From Methylophaga sp. UBA3192 (GTDB lineage: Bacteria; Pseudomonadota; Gammaproteobacteria; Nitrosococcales; Methylophagaceae), in assembly GCA_002363955.1 (NCBI GenBank), contig DEXE01000003.1, forward strand, positions 472,580-536,579: a stretch of 64,000 nt of DNA, written 5' to 3'. A model generated the notes under the pieces. It saw only the letters and a program-made list of their open reading frames with translations, was not told the origin of the DNA and ran no database searches. Of this stretch, positions 7,772 through 17,386 are shown one piece after another (position 1 is the first letter of the stretch; each line of letters begins with the position of its first letter). The position numbers and the translations under genes are program-made.

Positions 7772-9069
7772 TGCAGCTGAATCAGGTTTGTTTTCGTACC
7801 ATGCATCTCGACCAGCCCTGGTCGATGGAATCTTACCGCAGCGTTGGTGGTTACCAGATGCTGGAGAAAATCCTCCGCGAGAAAACCCGCCAGGAATCCA
7901 TCATTGAGACCATCAAGAATTCCGCATTACGCGGACGTGGTGGCGCGGGCTTTCCTACCGGCTTGAAATGGAGTTTTATGCCGCGGCGTATGCCGGGTGA
8001 TAAATATATCGTCTGCAACTCGGATGAAGGTGAACCAGGCACCTGTAAAGATCGTGACATTATGCGATTCAACCCGCATCAGTTGATTGAAGGCATGATC
8101 ATCACCGGATATACCATTGGTGCCCAACGCGGCTACAACTACATTCGCGGCGAGTTTTTTGAACCGATAGAGCGGTTTGAACAAGCGTTAATTGAAGCGC
8201 ATGAAGCGGGGTACCTCGGTAAAAATATCCTGGATAGCGGCTTTAATTTTGAACTGCATACCCACCCCGGAGCCGGTGCCTATATCTGTGGAGAAGAAAC
8301 AGCATTACTGGAATCTCTGGAAGGCAAAAAAGGCCAGCCACGCTATAAACCCCCATTTCCTGCCGGTTATGGCTTATATGGTCGGCCGACAACCGTAAAT
8401 AACACTGAAACACTGGCCTCGGTGCCGGTGATTTTGCAGCATGGTGCAGACTGGTTCCATGAGTTGGGAACGCCCAATAACGGTGGTCAGAAAATTTTCT
8501 GTATGAGTGGCCATGTTAACAAACCGGGGAATTATGAAGTGCCCCTGGGGATGCCGTTTGCCGAATTACTGGAACTTGCTGGTGGTGTGCGTAATGGTAA
8601 TAAATTAAAAGCAGTGATTCCCGGTGGCACCTCGACGCCAGTGGTGCCAGCGGATGTGATGATGCAGACTGCGATGAGTTATGACGGTATCGGTAAAGCC
8701 GGCTCGATGCTGGGTGCTGGCTCGGTCATCGTGATGGATGAAACCACCTGCATGGTCAAGGCGCTGGAACGCATTGCCTATTTCTATTACGAAGAGTCCT
8801 GCGGTCAATGCACTCCCTGTCGTGAAGGTACCGGCTGGCTGTACCGGGTCATCAAACGTATTGAAGAGGGCGAAGGTCGCCAGGAAGACCTGGATCGATT
8901 AGTGGATGTTGCCAACAATATTAACGGCAATACTATTTGTGCCTTGGGTGATGCGGCTGCGGCACCGGTTATCAGTTTTATCAAGCATTTCCGTGATGAA
9001 TTCCAATATCACATTGATCATAAATCGTGTCTGGTCACTGAACCGGAATTGAAGCTCAACTATGGTTAA
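7768..9069 (+). CDS. nuoF: NADH-quinone oxidoreductase subunit F (NADH and FMN binding)
   Basis: A 433-residue, 51-kDa-type subunit that binds NADH and FMN and carries the [4Fe-4S] cluster N3. Visible signatures are the glycine-rich G-R-G-G-A-G-F-P-T-G nucleotide site, G-A-G-A-Y-I-C-G-E-E-T-A, and E-S-C-G-Q-C-T-P-C-R-E-G-T. The frame is open 102 bp further upstream inside nuoE, but the ATGATG at 7768 overlaps the nuoE stop in the usual coupled way and matches the family N-terminus. The 3' end overlaps nuoG by 8 nt. Confidence 0.97.
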   Translation: MMQLNQVCFRTMHLDQPWSMESYRSVGGYQMLEKILREKTRQESIIETIKNSALRGRGGAGFPTGLKWSFMPRRMPGDKYIVCNSDEGEPGTCKDRDIMRFNPHQLIEGMIITGYTIGAQRGYNYIRGEFFEPIERFEQALIEAHEAGYLGKNILDSGFNFELHTHPGAGAYICGEETALLESLEGKKGQPRYKPPFPAGYGLYGRPTTVNNTETLASVPVILQHGADWFHELGTPNNGGQKIFCMSGHVNKPGNYEVPLGMPFAELLELAGGVRNGNKLKAVIPGGTSTPVVPADVMMQTAMSYDGIGKAGSMLGAGSVIVMDETTCMVKALERIAYFYYEESCGQCTPCREGTGWLYRVIKRIEEGEGRQEDLDRLVDVANNINGNTICALGDAAAAPVISFIKHFRDEFQYHIDHKSCLVTEPELKLNYG

Positions 9070-11425
9070 TATCGAAATTGACGGCATTCCACTGAAAGTG
9101 GATTCGGGCAAAATGATTATTCAGGCTGCTGATGAGGCAGGCATTGATATTCCGCGTTTCTGTTATCACAAAAATCTGTCGATAGTCGCTAACTGTCGTA
9201 TGTGTCTGATCGAAGTGGATAACGCTCGAAAAGCATTGCCGGCCTGTGCCACGCCTGTTGCTAATGGCATGAAAGTCTTTACCCAATCAGAAACTGCGCT
9301 GGCCGCTCAGCGTGGGGTAATGGAATTTCTATTAATCAATCATCCACTGGATTGCCCGATTTGTGATCAGGGCGGGGAGTGTGAGTTACAGGATTTATCG
9401 CTGGGCTATGGCAGTGGTATCAGCCGATTCAGCGAGAAGAAACGTGTTGTCAAAGATAAGGATATCGGACCGCTGGTACAGACCGATATGACACGCTGTA
9501 TTCACTGCACCCGTTGTGTAAGGTTTGGTCAGGAAATTGCCGGTATAAAAGAGCTTGGCGCGACGGGCCGTGGCGAACATATGGAAATTGGCACCTATGT
9601 TGAACACAGTCTGGCTTCAGAACTATCCGGCAATATTATTGATTTATGTCCGGTTGGAGCCTTAACCTCCAAACCATTCCGATACAAAGCCCGTGCCTGG
9701 GAAATGACTTCACATCCGTCAATTGCCCTGCACGATGCCGTGGGATCCAGTATTGACCTTCATACCCGGCAAAATGATGTGATGCGTGTAGTTGCCCGGG
9801 ATAATGAATCCGTCAACCAGAGCTGGATCTCGGATCGGGACCGATTCAGTTATCTGGGATTAAAACACCCGGATCGCTTGCTGAATCCGATGATTAAACA
9901 AAATGGTGAGTGGCAGACCACTGACTGGCAGACAGCATTGGAATTTGCGGTTGATGGTCTCAAACACGTTAAAACCAAAAATGGTGCTGATCAGATTGCT
10001 GGATTGATCTCGCCAACGGCTACCCTGGAAGAGGCCTATCTGTTTCAGAAATGGTTACGGGCATTTGGCAGTCAGAATATTGATCATCGTTTACGCCAGC
10101 TGGATTTCAGTGATGCAGCACATGAGCAGTTCGCACCAATAAGTCTGGCTGATGTTGAAGACAGTGATGCAATTGTTTTGCTGGGCTGTAATGTTCGTAG
10201 TGAGGCGCCAATGCTGGCACATCGGATTCGTCAGTCCGCGTGTGCCGGTGGCTTGGTCAGTGATATCAACTTCTTCAAGACCGATTTATTGATGCCGGTA
10301 GACCGCCAGGTTGTGGTCAATTCAGCACAGTTATTTACGCTGTTAAGTGGCATTGCTAAAGCCTTGTTACACCTTGATGCCAATGCGGCTAAAACATGGC
10401 AGCATCTGATGCGGGAACAGGCGGCTTCAGCGACCGAACAGAATATTGCCATGCAACTGGCTAATGCCGAGAAAGCTTTAATTGTGGTTGGAGCTTTAGC
10501 CAATCAACATCCTCAGGCATCGATTATTCGTGCATTGGTAGCTTTGATTGCCAATCTAACAGGAGCACGTTTATTAATTCTGCCGGAAGCCAACAGCCGG
10601 GCATTGCATCAGGCGGGCGCTTTGCCACATCATGAAATGGCTAAGGACGTTAAGGATGGCCTCGATGCAAAAGCGATCTGGGAAGAACAGTTACGTGCTT
10701 ATGTGTTATTTAATGTTGAGCCGGAGTTTGATTGTGCCAATCCGGCCGCTGCCCAGCTAGCATTGCAACGGGCAGGGTTTGTGGTGGCGATGAATAGCTT
10801 TCAGTGTGACAGCCTGCGTGAATATGCCGATGTGTTGTTACCCTTGGCGGCGTTTGCCGAGACTTCCGGTACGTTTGTCGGGCTGGATCATCAATGGCAA
10901 TCTTTTACCGGCGCGGTTGCACCTCCCGGAGAAAGTCGTCCCGGCTGGAAGATTCTCCGCGTGCTTGGCAATATTTCGAAATTCACCGGTTTTGATTATG
11001 TTTCCTCAGAAGGTGTGCGTCAGGAATTGCAGGATCAGCTAAACCGTCAATCCACAGTCAGAAAGTCACTTTATATACCAGCTGAAATAAATACTTTCAA
11101 AGGTTTGCAGCTTATTTCAGAGGTACCGATTTATCGTACTGACAGTCTGGTCAGACACAGTAAAGCGCTTCAACTGACGCCGGAAAATCAGTTTCTGGAT
11201 TCCTTACGTATACATCCGGCACAGGTTGAGAAATTCGGTTTGAATCAGGGAGATCAGGTACAGATTCAGCAAGGTGAACTCTGTATAACCGCGAGTGTAT
11301 TGATTGATGAGCAGATTGCTGAAGACATGGTCTATCTGGCAGCTGCTTCACCACTTAGTGCTCGGTTGGGCCCGTCATTTGGCAATGTGGATTTATCCGC
11401 GATGCTGGAGACAGCTGATGCTTGA
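9062..11425 (+). CDS. nuoG: NADH-quinone oxidoreductase subunit G
   Basis: A 787-residue, 75-kDa-type iron-sulfur subunit. The N-terminal [2Fe-2S] ferredoxin domain has C-Y-H-K-N-L and C-R-M-C; next comes the D-C-P-I-C-D-Q-G-G-E-C-E-L-Q motif, then R-C-I-H-C-T-R-C-V-R and L-C-P-V-G-A-L-T-S-K. The C-terminal two thirds are molybdopterin-oxidoreductase-like and in this family carry no molybdenum. The last 8 nt overlap the nuoH start. Confidence 0.96.
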   Translation: MVNIEIDGIPLKVDSGKMIIQAADEAGIDIPRFCYHKNLSIVANCRMCLIEVDNARKALPACATPVANGMKVFTQSETALAAQRGVMEFLLINHPLDCPICDQGGECELQDLSLGYGSGISRFSEKKRVVKDKDIGPLVQTDMTRCIHCTRCVRFGQEIAGIKELGATGRGEHMEIGTYVEHSLASELSGNIIDLCPVGALTSKPFRYKARAWEMTSHPSIALHDAVGSSIDLHTRQNDVMRVVARDNESVNQSWISDRDRFSYLGLKHPDRLLNPMIKQNGEWQTTDWQTALEFAVDGLKHVKTKNGADQIAGLISPTATLEEAYLFQKWLRAFGSQNIDHRLRQLDFSDAAHEQFAPISLADVEDSDAIVLLGCNVRSEAPMLAHRIRQSACAGGLVSDINFFKTDLLMPVDRQVVVNSAQLFTLLSGIAKALLHLDANAAKTWQHLMREQAASATEQNIAMQLANAEKALIVVGALANQHPQASIIRALVALIANLTGARLLILPEANSRALHQAGALPHHEMAKDVKDGLDAKAIWEEQLRAYVLFNVEPEFDCANPAAAQLALQRAGFVVAMNSFQCDSLREYADVLLPLAAFAETSGTFVGLDHQWQSFTGAVAPPGESRPGWKILRVLGNISKFTGFDYVSSEGVRQELQDQLNRQSTVRKSLYIPAEINTFKGLQLISEVPIYRTDSLVRHSKALQLTPENQFLDSLRIHPAQVEKFGLNQGDQVQIQQGELCITASVLIDEQIAEDMVYLAAASPLSARLGPSFGNVDLSAMLETADA

Positions 11426-12470
11426 TATTGTCACTCAGCATTTATTACCCAATATCGGCAAAATTTTGTTGATAGTGTCGGTATTGATGGTAGCCGTAGC
11501 TTATCTAACGTTGGCTGAACGCAAAGTAATCGGGTATATCCAGATGCGGATCGGCCCCAACCGGGTTGGACCAAGAGGCTTGCTGCAACCTATTGCCGAT
11601 GGCCTGAAGTTATTGCTCAAAGAAATCATTGTACCAACCCGGTCCAATCTGTACCTGTTTGTATTGGCACCGGTATTGGCAATTGGCCCGGCTTTGGCAG
11701 CCTGGGCGGTGATTCCTTTTGATGCAGGCATGGTGCTGGCTGATATCAATGCCGGTTTGTTATATGTTTTAGCAATTACCTCAATGGGTGTTTACGGCAT
11801 TGTGATTGCCGGTTGGGCATCAAATTCACGTTATGCGTTTTTAGGTGCGATGCGCAGTGCTGCTCAAGTTGTGTCTTATGAGATAGCCATGGGGTTTGCC
11901 CTGGTCGGGGTGTTGATTGCCGCAGGCAGTCTGAACCTGAGTGAGATAGTTCTGGCACAACAAGGCGGTATTTTTTACTGGTACTGGTTGCCATTGTTAC
12001 CGTTGTTTGTCGTGTACTTTGTCTCAGGTGTTGCGGAAACCAATCGTGCGCCGTTTGATATTGCTGAAGGCGAGTCCGAAATTGTTGCCGGCTTTCATGT
12101 GGAATATTCCGGCATGGCATTTGCGATATTTTTCCTCGCCGAATATGCCGATATGATTTTGATTTCAATTCTGGCCGCTACCTTGTTTATGGGAGGGTGG
12201 CTGTCGCCCTTTGAAGGTGTTCCGGTGCTGGAGCCGATGTTTGCCTGGGTGCCGGGGTTGGTATGGTTATTACTGAAAACCAGCTTTTTCCTGTTTGTTT
12301 ATCTGTGGATCCGCGCCACCTTCCCTCGTTATCGATATGATCAGGTTATGCGCCTTGGCTGGAAAGTATTTATCCCGGTGACGCTGGTGTGGTTGGTAGT
12401 GATTTCGACCATGCAAGTATTTGATATTGGTCCCTGGTTTAATGATGTTGTGGAGGTGTCCACCTCATGA
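11418..12470 (+). CDS. nuoH: NADH-quinone oxidoreductase subunit H
   Basis: A 350-residue membrane subunit at the junction of the two arms, with about eight transmembrane helices and the quinone channel. It contains L-A-E-R-K-V-I-G-Y-I-Q-M-R-I-G-P-N and A-E-T-N-R-A-P-F-D-I-A-E-G-E-S-E, the classic NuoH/ND1 signatures. The ATG at 11418 overlaps the nuoG stop; a longer reading from 11304 lies wholly inside nuoG and is rejected. Confidence 0.97.
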   Translation: MLDIVTQHLLPNIGKILLIVSVLMVAVAYLTLAERKVIGYIQMRIGPNRVGPRGLLQPIADGLKLLLKEIIVPTRSNLYLFVLAPVLAIGPALAAWAVIPFDAGMVLADINAGLLYVLAITSMGVYGIVIAGWASNSRYAFLGAMRSAAQVVSYEIAMGFALVGVLIAAGSLNLSEIVLAQQGGIFYWYWLPLLPLFVVYFVSGVAETNRAPFDIAEGESEIVAGFHVEYSGMAFAIFFLAEYADMILISILAATLFMGGWLSPFEGVPVLEPMFAWVPGLVWLLLKTSFFLFVYLWIRATFPRYRYDQVMRLGWKVFIPVTLVWLVVISTMQVFDIGPWFNDVVEVSTS

Positions 12471-12958
12471 TGGATTCCATACGTCACTTTTTTAAAAGCT
12501 TTTTATTGTGGGAGCTGGTTCAAGGCTTACGCTTGACCGGCCGGCATTTGTTTTCCCGAAAAGTTACGGTGCAATATCCCGAAGAACAGACACCGCAATC
12601 CCCACGTTTCCGTGGTTTACATGCATTGCGACGCTATCCGAATGGCGAGGAACGCTGCATTGGTTGCAAGTTGTGTGAAGCGGTTTGCCCGGCATTGGCT
12701 ATCACCATTGATACTGAACCACGCGAAGATGGTACCCGTCGGACCACACGCTACGATATTGATTTATTTAAATGTATTTATTGCGGGTTTTGTGAAGAAT
12801 CCTGTCCTGTGGATTCAATAGTTGAAACCCGGGTATTCGCCTATCACTTTGAGAATCGTGGCGAAAATATTATCGACAAACAACAGCTATTGGCCATTGG
12901 TGATAAATATGAAGCTGAAATTGCTGCTGATCGGGAGGCTGATGCGCCTTATCGCTAG
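12467..12958 (+). CDS. nuoI: NADH-quinone oxidoreductase subunit I
   Basis: A 163-residue ferredoxin-like subunit carrying clusters N6a and N6b. The two motifs C-I-G-C-K-L-C-E-A-V-C-P and C-I-Y-C-G-F-C-E-E-S-C-P are complete. It overlaps nuoH by 4 nt (ATGA). A 23-bp gap separates it from nuoJ. Confidence 0.97.
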   Translation: MMDSIRHFFKSFLLWELVQGLRLTGRHLFSRKVTVQYPEEQTPQSPRFRGLHALRRYPNGEERCIGCKLCEAVCPALAITIDTEPREDGTRRTTRYDIDLFKCIYCGFCEESCPVDSIVETRVFAYHFENRGENIIDKQQLLAIGDKYEAEIAADREADAPYR

Positions 12959-12981
12959 CAACTAGCCTTGGCCTGAGGATT

Positions 12982-13590
12982 ATGGAAAAAATACTGTTTT
13001 ACTGCTTTGCTGGAATTTTGTTATTTGCTGCCACCATGGTGATTACGGTAAGAAATCCGGTACGTGCTGCCTTATTTCTGGTACTGGCATTTTTTACCAG
13101 TGCGGCAATCTGGCTGATGCTGGAAGCTGAATTTCTGGCGATTAGTCTGGTGCTGGTTTACGTCGGTGCAGTACTGGTCTTGTTTCTGTTTGTAGTAATG
13201 ATGCTGGATATTGATACCAGCACACTTAAGGAAGGTTTCACCCGTTATTTGCCGTTGGGCTTGTTTGTCGCGGTGCTGATTGTTCTGGAGTTAATTGCGG
13301 TTTTGGGCGCAGCGAATTTTGGTCTGGATCAATTTCCAGCCCCGGAAAGTTCAACAGAAAGTAATACCAAAATGCTCGGCCGATTGCTTTACACGGTGTA
13401 TGTATATCCATTTGAAATTGCATCCGTGATACTGACAGTGGCGATTGTGGCTGCGATTATGCTGACCTTGCGACCCAATAAACGCAAAACTCAGGATCCG
13501 GCTGAGCAGGTCAAGGTGCGTAGTACCGATCGCGTGCGTCTGGTCAAAATGGCTTCGGAGAAACGTCAGGATGGGAAAGACAAATCATGA
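12982..13590 (+). CDS. nuoJ: NADH-quinone oxidoreductase subunit J
   Basis: A 202-residue membrane subunit (ND6 family) with five predicted transmembrane helices and a charged C-terminal tail. Helix 3 carries L-V-Y-V-G-A-V-L-V-L-F-L-F-V-V-M-M-L, which in this family forms the bulged helix involved in coupling. It overlaps nuoK by 4 nt. Confidence 0.96.
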   Translation: MEKILFYCFAGILLFAATMVITVRNPVRAALFLVLAFFTSAAIWLMLEAEFLAISLVLVYVGAVLVLFLFVVMMLDIDTSTLKEGFTRYLPLGLFVAVLIVLELIAVLGAANFGLDQFPAPESSTESNTKMLGRLLYTVYVYPFEIASVILTVAIVAAIMLTLRPNKRKTQDPAEQVKVRSTDRVRLVKMASEKRQDGKDKS

Positions 13591-13892
13591 TTGCTTTATC
13601 TGACTACCTGATTGTTGCGGCTATATTATTCAGCCTGTCAGTAGCGGGTATTTTTCTTAATCGTAAAAACATCATTATTCTGCTGATGTGTATTGAATTG
13701 ATGCTGTTAGCAGTGAATCTCAATTTTATCGCTTTTTCCCACTATGCCGGCGACGCTGCAGGTCAGGTATTTGTATTTTTTATTCTGACTGTTGCTGCCG
13801 CAGAAGCGGCGATTGGACTCGCCATACTGGTGGTGCTTTTCCGTAATCTCAGCACTATCAATGTTGATGATCTCAATCGGTTAAAGGGCTGA
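13587..13892 (+). CDS. nuoK: NADH-quinone oxidoreductase subunit K
   Basis: A 101-residue subunit with three transmembrane helices (ND4L family). The conserved membrane glutamates are in C-I-E-L-M-L-L-A-V-N and A-A-A-E-A-A-I-G-L-A. It lies between nuoJ (4-nt overlap) and nuoL (4-nt gap). Confidence 0.97.
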   Translation: MIALSDYLIVAAILFSLSVAGIFLNRKNIIILLMCIELMLLAVNLNFIAFSHYAGDAAGQVFVFFILTVAAAEAAIGLAILVVLFRNLSTINVDDLNRLKG

Positions 13893-13896
13893 TGGC

Positions 13897-15834
13897 ATGA
13901 CGCAGTCCTTATTATTAACCATCGTTTTAGCGCCATTACTGGGCAGTATTATTGCCGGTTTGTTTGGCCGCAAGATTGGCCGTAACTGGTCACATCGTGT
14001 AGCAATTGCCGGAGTCAGTATTGCGTTCTTTTTATCACTCTGGGTTTTGAAGCTGGTGGTGATGGATGGCGCCAGTTATAACCAGGCGGTCTATCAGTGG
14101 CTACAGGTTGGCAGCCTGAGCATAGAAGTCGGTTTTATGGTTGATTCACTGACAGCAGTGATGATGACAGTGGTGACGTTTGTGTCGCTGATGGTGCATA
14201 TCTACACGATTGGCTATATGCATGACGATGATAGCTACAGCCGTTTCTTCAGTTATATTTCGCTGTTCACTTTCTCCATGCTGATGCTGGTCATGGCCAA
14301 TAACTTTATGCAGCTGTTTTTTGGCTGGGAAGCGGTTGGTGTGGTGTCATATCTGCTTATTGGTTTCTGGTATAAAAAGCCCACGGCAATTTATGCCAAT
14401 CTCAAAGCATTTCTGGTCAATCGTGTGGGTGACTTTGGCTTTTTGCTGGGTATCGCTGCAGTACTGATGTATTCCGGTAGTCTGGACTATCTGAAAGTGT
14501 TTAATCAGGCACCGGTGATGGCTGGGCAGACCATCTCAATATTTGATAACTATACATGGTCGTTAATGACTGTTATTGGCATTCTGTTATTTATCGGTGC
14601 GATGGGTAAATCGGCCCAGGTGCCATTGCATGTCTGGTTACCGGATTCGATGGAAGGTCCGACCCCGATATCAGCCTTGATCCATGCGGCGACAATGGTC
14701 ACGGCCGGTATTTTTATGGTGGCAAGAATGTCGCCATTATATGAATATTCTGAAACAGCACTGTCGTTTATTCTGGTGATTGGTGCGATTACCGCTTTGT
14801 TTATGGGCTTTCTCGGTCTGATTCAAAACGATATTAAACGGGTTATCGCTTATTCCACCCTATCACAACTTGGCTATATGACAGTGGCTCTCGGCGTATC
14901 AGCTTATTCTGCCGCAATTTTCCATTTATTCACTCACGCATTTTTTAAAGCTTTGCTGTTTCTGGCGGCGGGATCGGTGATTTTAGCTCTGCATCATCAG
15001 CAGGATATCCGGCAGATGGGCGGGCTGAAGAAATATCTGCCCATTACTTATTGGACCAGTCTGATTGGTACGCTGGCGTTAATTGGTTTTCCTGGTCTGG
15101 CAGGCTTTTTCTCCAAGGACGCCATTATCATGGCGGTACATGAATCGACCATCCCGGGCAGCAGCTTTGCGTTATGGGCGGTAATGATTGGAGTGTTTGT
15201 CACCAGTCTGTACAGCTTCCGGCTTTTGTTTCTGGTGTTCCATGGCAAGGAACGCTTTGATGCACATGGTCATCCGCCTCATGAATCCCCAAAAGTCGTT
15301 ACCTGGCCATTAGTCCTGTTAGCGGTTCCGTCAGTCTTGTCAGGTTATCTGATTGGCAGTCTGGTGTATGACAAATTCTTTGGCGATGCAATAACGGTTA
15401 TGCCGCAGCATGATGTATTGGCAGCAGCTGATTATCATGGGCTTGCTGGCTTTATTTTACATGGTTTGATGACAGCACCGTTCTGGCTGGCAATGGCCGG
15501 TTTGGTAACCGCTTGGTATTTGTATCTCAAACGTCCGGATCTCCCCGCCAGGATTCAGCAAAGATTGATGTGGTTGTGGCGAATTCTGGATAACAGATAT
15601 GGCTTTGATACGTTTAATGAAAAAGTCTTCGCCGGTGGATCACGAGGATTAGGCTGGTTGTTTTCCCGCGTTGGCGATCGCGTGTTGATTGATGGTTTGG
15701 TGGTGAATGGTGCGGCGCGGACAGTGGGCTTAATTTCGCGGGTAGGCCGCAAAATGCAAACCGGCTATTTGTACCATTATGCCTTTGTGATGATTATCGG
15801 GGTGTGGCTACTGCTCACCTGGTTTGTGGTTTAA
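13897..15834 (+). CDS. nuoL: NADH-quinone oxidoreductase subunit L
   Basis: A 645-residue antiporter-like proton-pumping subunit (ND5 family). It contains W-E-A-V-G-V-V-S-Y-L-L-I-G-F-W, G-K-S-A-Q-V-P-L-H-V-W-L-P-D-S-M-E-G-P-T-P, and the long C-terminal helix region expected of NuoL. The key glutamate (W-E) and lysine (G-K-S) are present. Full length. Confidence 0.97.
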   Translation: MTQSLLLTIVLAPLLGSIIAGLFGRKIGRNWSHRVAIAGVSIAFFLSLWVLKLVVMDGASYNQAVYQWLQVGSLSIEVGFMVDSLTAVMMTVVTFVSLMVHIYTIGYMHDDDSYSRFFSYISLFTFSMLMLVMANNFMQLFFGWEAVGVVSYLLIGFWYKKPTAIYANLKAFLVNRVGDFGFLLGIAAVLMYSGSLDYLKVFNQAPVMAGQTISIFDNYTWSLMTVIGILLFIGAMGKSAQVPLHVWLPDSMEGPTPISALIHAATMVTAGIFMVARMSPLYEYSETALSFILVIGAITALFMGFLGLIQNDIKRVIAYSTLSQLGYMTVALGVSAYSAAIFHLFTHAFFKALLFLAAGSVILALHHQQDIRQMGGLKKYLPITYWTSLIGTLALIGFPGLAGFFSKDAIIMAVHESTIPGSSFALWAVMIGVFVTSLYSFRLLFLVFHGKERFDAHGHPPHESPKVVTWPLVLLAVPSVLSGYLIGSLVYDKFFGDAITVMPQHDVLAAADYHGLAGFILHGLMTAPFWLAMAGLVTAWYLYLKRPDLPARIQQRLMWLWRILDNRYGFDTFNEKVFAGGSRGLGWLFSRVGDRVLIDGLVVNGAARTVGLISRVGRKMQTGYLYHYAFVMIIGVWLLLTWFVV

Positions 15835-15852
15835 CAGGAGCAACAGCGTCAG

Positions 15853-17373
15853 ATGATGGATTTTCCACTTCTCAGTGTGTTGATTTTGCTGCCGATTATC
15901 GGTGGCGCTGCACTGTTGCTGTGCAAACAAAATAATAAGCTGGCACGGCAATTGGCCTTGCTTGTCAGTGTGGCGACCATGTTGTTGTCTTTTTTACTAT
16001 ATATCGGTTTTGACAGCACTACTCATCAAATGCAGTTTGTTGAACGCCTGTCATGGGTGGCGACATTTAATATTGAGTATTACCTGGGGGTTGACGGTTT
16101 TTCAATGCCGCTGATGATCCTCACAACAATTTCAACAGTGTTGGTTGTCATTGCCGGCTGGCAGGTGATTGAGGATAGAGCCGCTCAATATATGTCGGCT
16201 TTTCTGATCATGGAAGGACTGATGTTAGGCGTGTTTGCGGCACTCGACGCCATACTGTTTTATCTGTTTTTTGAAGCGATGCTGATCCCGTTGTTTCTGG
16301 TAATTGGTATTTGGGGTGGCCCTAATCGGGTTTATGCCACCATCAAGTTTTTCCTCTATACCTTTTTTGGATCGGTATTTCTGCTGATAGCATTGCTGTA
16401 TCTGCAATTTCAGGCAGGTAGCTTCTCGATTCTGGATTTTCACAATGTCAGCTTGAGTTTGACGCAGCAAATCTGGATTTTCCTGGCTTTTTTAATTGCC
16501 TTTGCGGTGAAAATTCCGATGTGGCCGGTACATACCTGGTTGCCTGATGCTCACGTGGAAGCACCTACAGGTGGTTCGGTAATTCTGGCGGCGATCACGC
16601 TGAAAATTGGTGGCTATGGTCTATTACGTTTTGCTCTGCCGATTACCCCGGATGCCAGTATGACGCTGGACTGGCTGGTGATTGGTTTGTCATTGATTGC
16701 CATTGTGTATATCGGTTTTGTCGCTTTGGCACAGTCGGATTTAAAAAAGTTGATTGCCTATTCGAGTATCGCCCATATGGGGTTTGTCACATTAGGGCTG
16801 TTTATCGTGTTTCGTATTACTGCCAATGAAGCGATTACTATTGGTATCGGTAATGGACAGGTGTTGGCGATCGAGGGGGCGATGGTGCAGATGATTTCGC
16901 ATGGTTTTATTGCTGCCGCGATGTTCCTCAGTGTCGGTGTGTTATATGACCGGATGCATACACGCGAAATCAGCGCCTATGGCGGAGTTGCCAACAGCAT
17001 GCCGAAATTTACTGCTTTGGCCGTATTCTTTGCCATGGCCAACGCCGGTCTGCCAGGTACTTCCGGTTTTGTCGGCGAGTTTATGGTGATCCTGGCGGCA
17101 TTTCAGGCCAACTTCTGGTACGCCTTTTTGGCGGCAACAACATTGATTCTGGGCGCGGCATATACTCTGTGGATGGTGAAACGGGTGTTTTTCGGTGAGG
17201 TTGCCAATGCTGAAGTGGCAAAATTGAAAGATATTACTGCACGTGAAATGTGGCTGCTGGCAAGTCTGGCAACCATCGTATTATTGATTGGCGTCTGGCC
17301 CGATCCATTGCTTAATGTGATGCACGCATCAGTAGATCATTTGCTGATGCAAATCAGCCATTCAAAGATTTAG
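15853..17373 (+). CDS. nuoM: NADH-quinone oxidoreductase subunit M
   Basis: A 506-residue antiporter-like proton-pumping subunit (ND4 family). It contains F-Y-L-F-F-E-A-M-L-I-P, F-A-V-K-I-P-M-W-P-V-H-T-W-L-P-D-A-H-V-E-A-P and Y-S-S-I-A-H-M-G-F-V. Two adjacent ATG codons are possible starts, after CAGGAG located 11-16 bases upstream. The gap from nuoL is 18 bp. Confidence 0.97.
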   Translation: MMDFPLLSVLILLPIIGGAALLLCKQNNKLARQLALLVSVATMLLSFLLYIGFDSTTHQMQFVERLSWVATFNIEYYLGVDGFSMPLMILTTISTVLVVIAGWQVIEDRAAQYMSAFLIMEGLMLGVFAALDAILFYLFFEAMLIPLFLVIGIWGGPNRVYATIKFFLYTFFGSVFLLIALLYLQFQAGSFSILDFHNVSLSLTQQIWIFLAFLIAFAVKIPMWPVHTWLPDAHVEAPTGGSVILAAITLKIGGYGLLRFALPITPDASMTLDWLVIGLSLIAIVYIGFVALAQSDLKKLIAYSSIAHMGFVTLGLFIVFRITANEAITIGIGNGQVLAIEGAMVQMISHGFIAAAMFLSVGVLYDRMHTREISAYGGVANSMPKFTALAVFFAMANAGLPGTSGFVGEFMVILAAFQANFWYAFLAATTLILGAAYTLWMVKRVFFGEVANAEVAKLKDITAREMWLLASLATIVLLIGVWPDPLLNVMHASVDHLLMQISHSKI

Positions 17374-17386
17374 GGGAAAACACCAC

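Noticed and set aside
11304..11417. 38 extra residues at the N-terminus of NuoH
   Set aside because: They lie inside nuoG; the ATG at 11418 overlaps the nuoG stop and gives the normal start.
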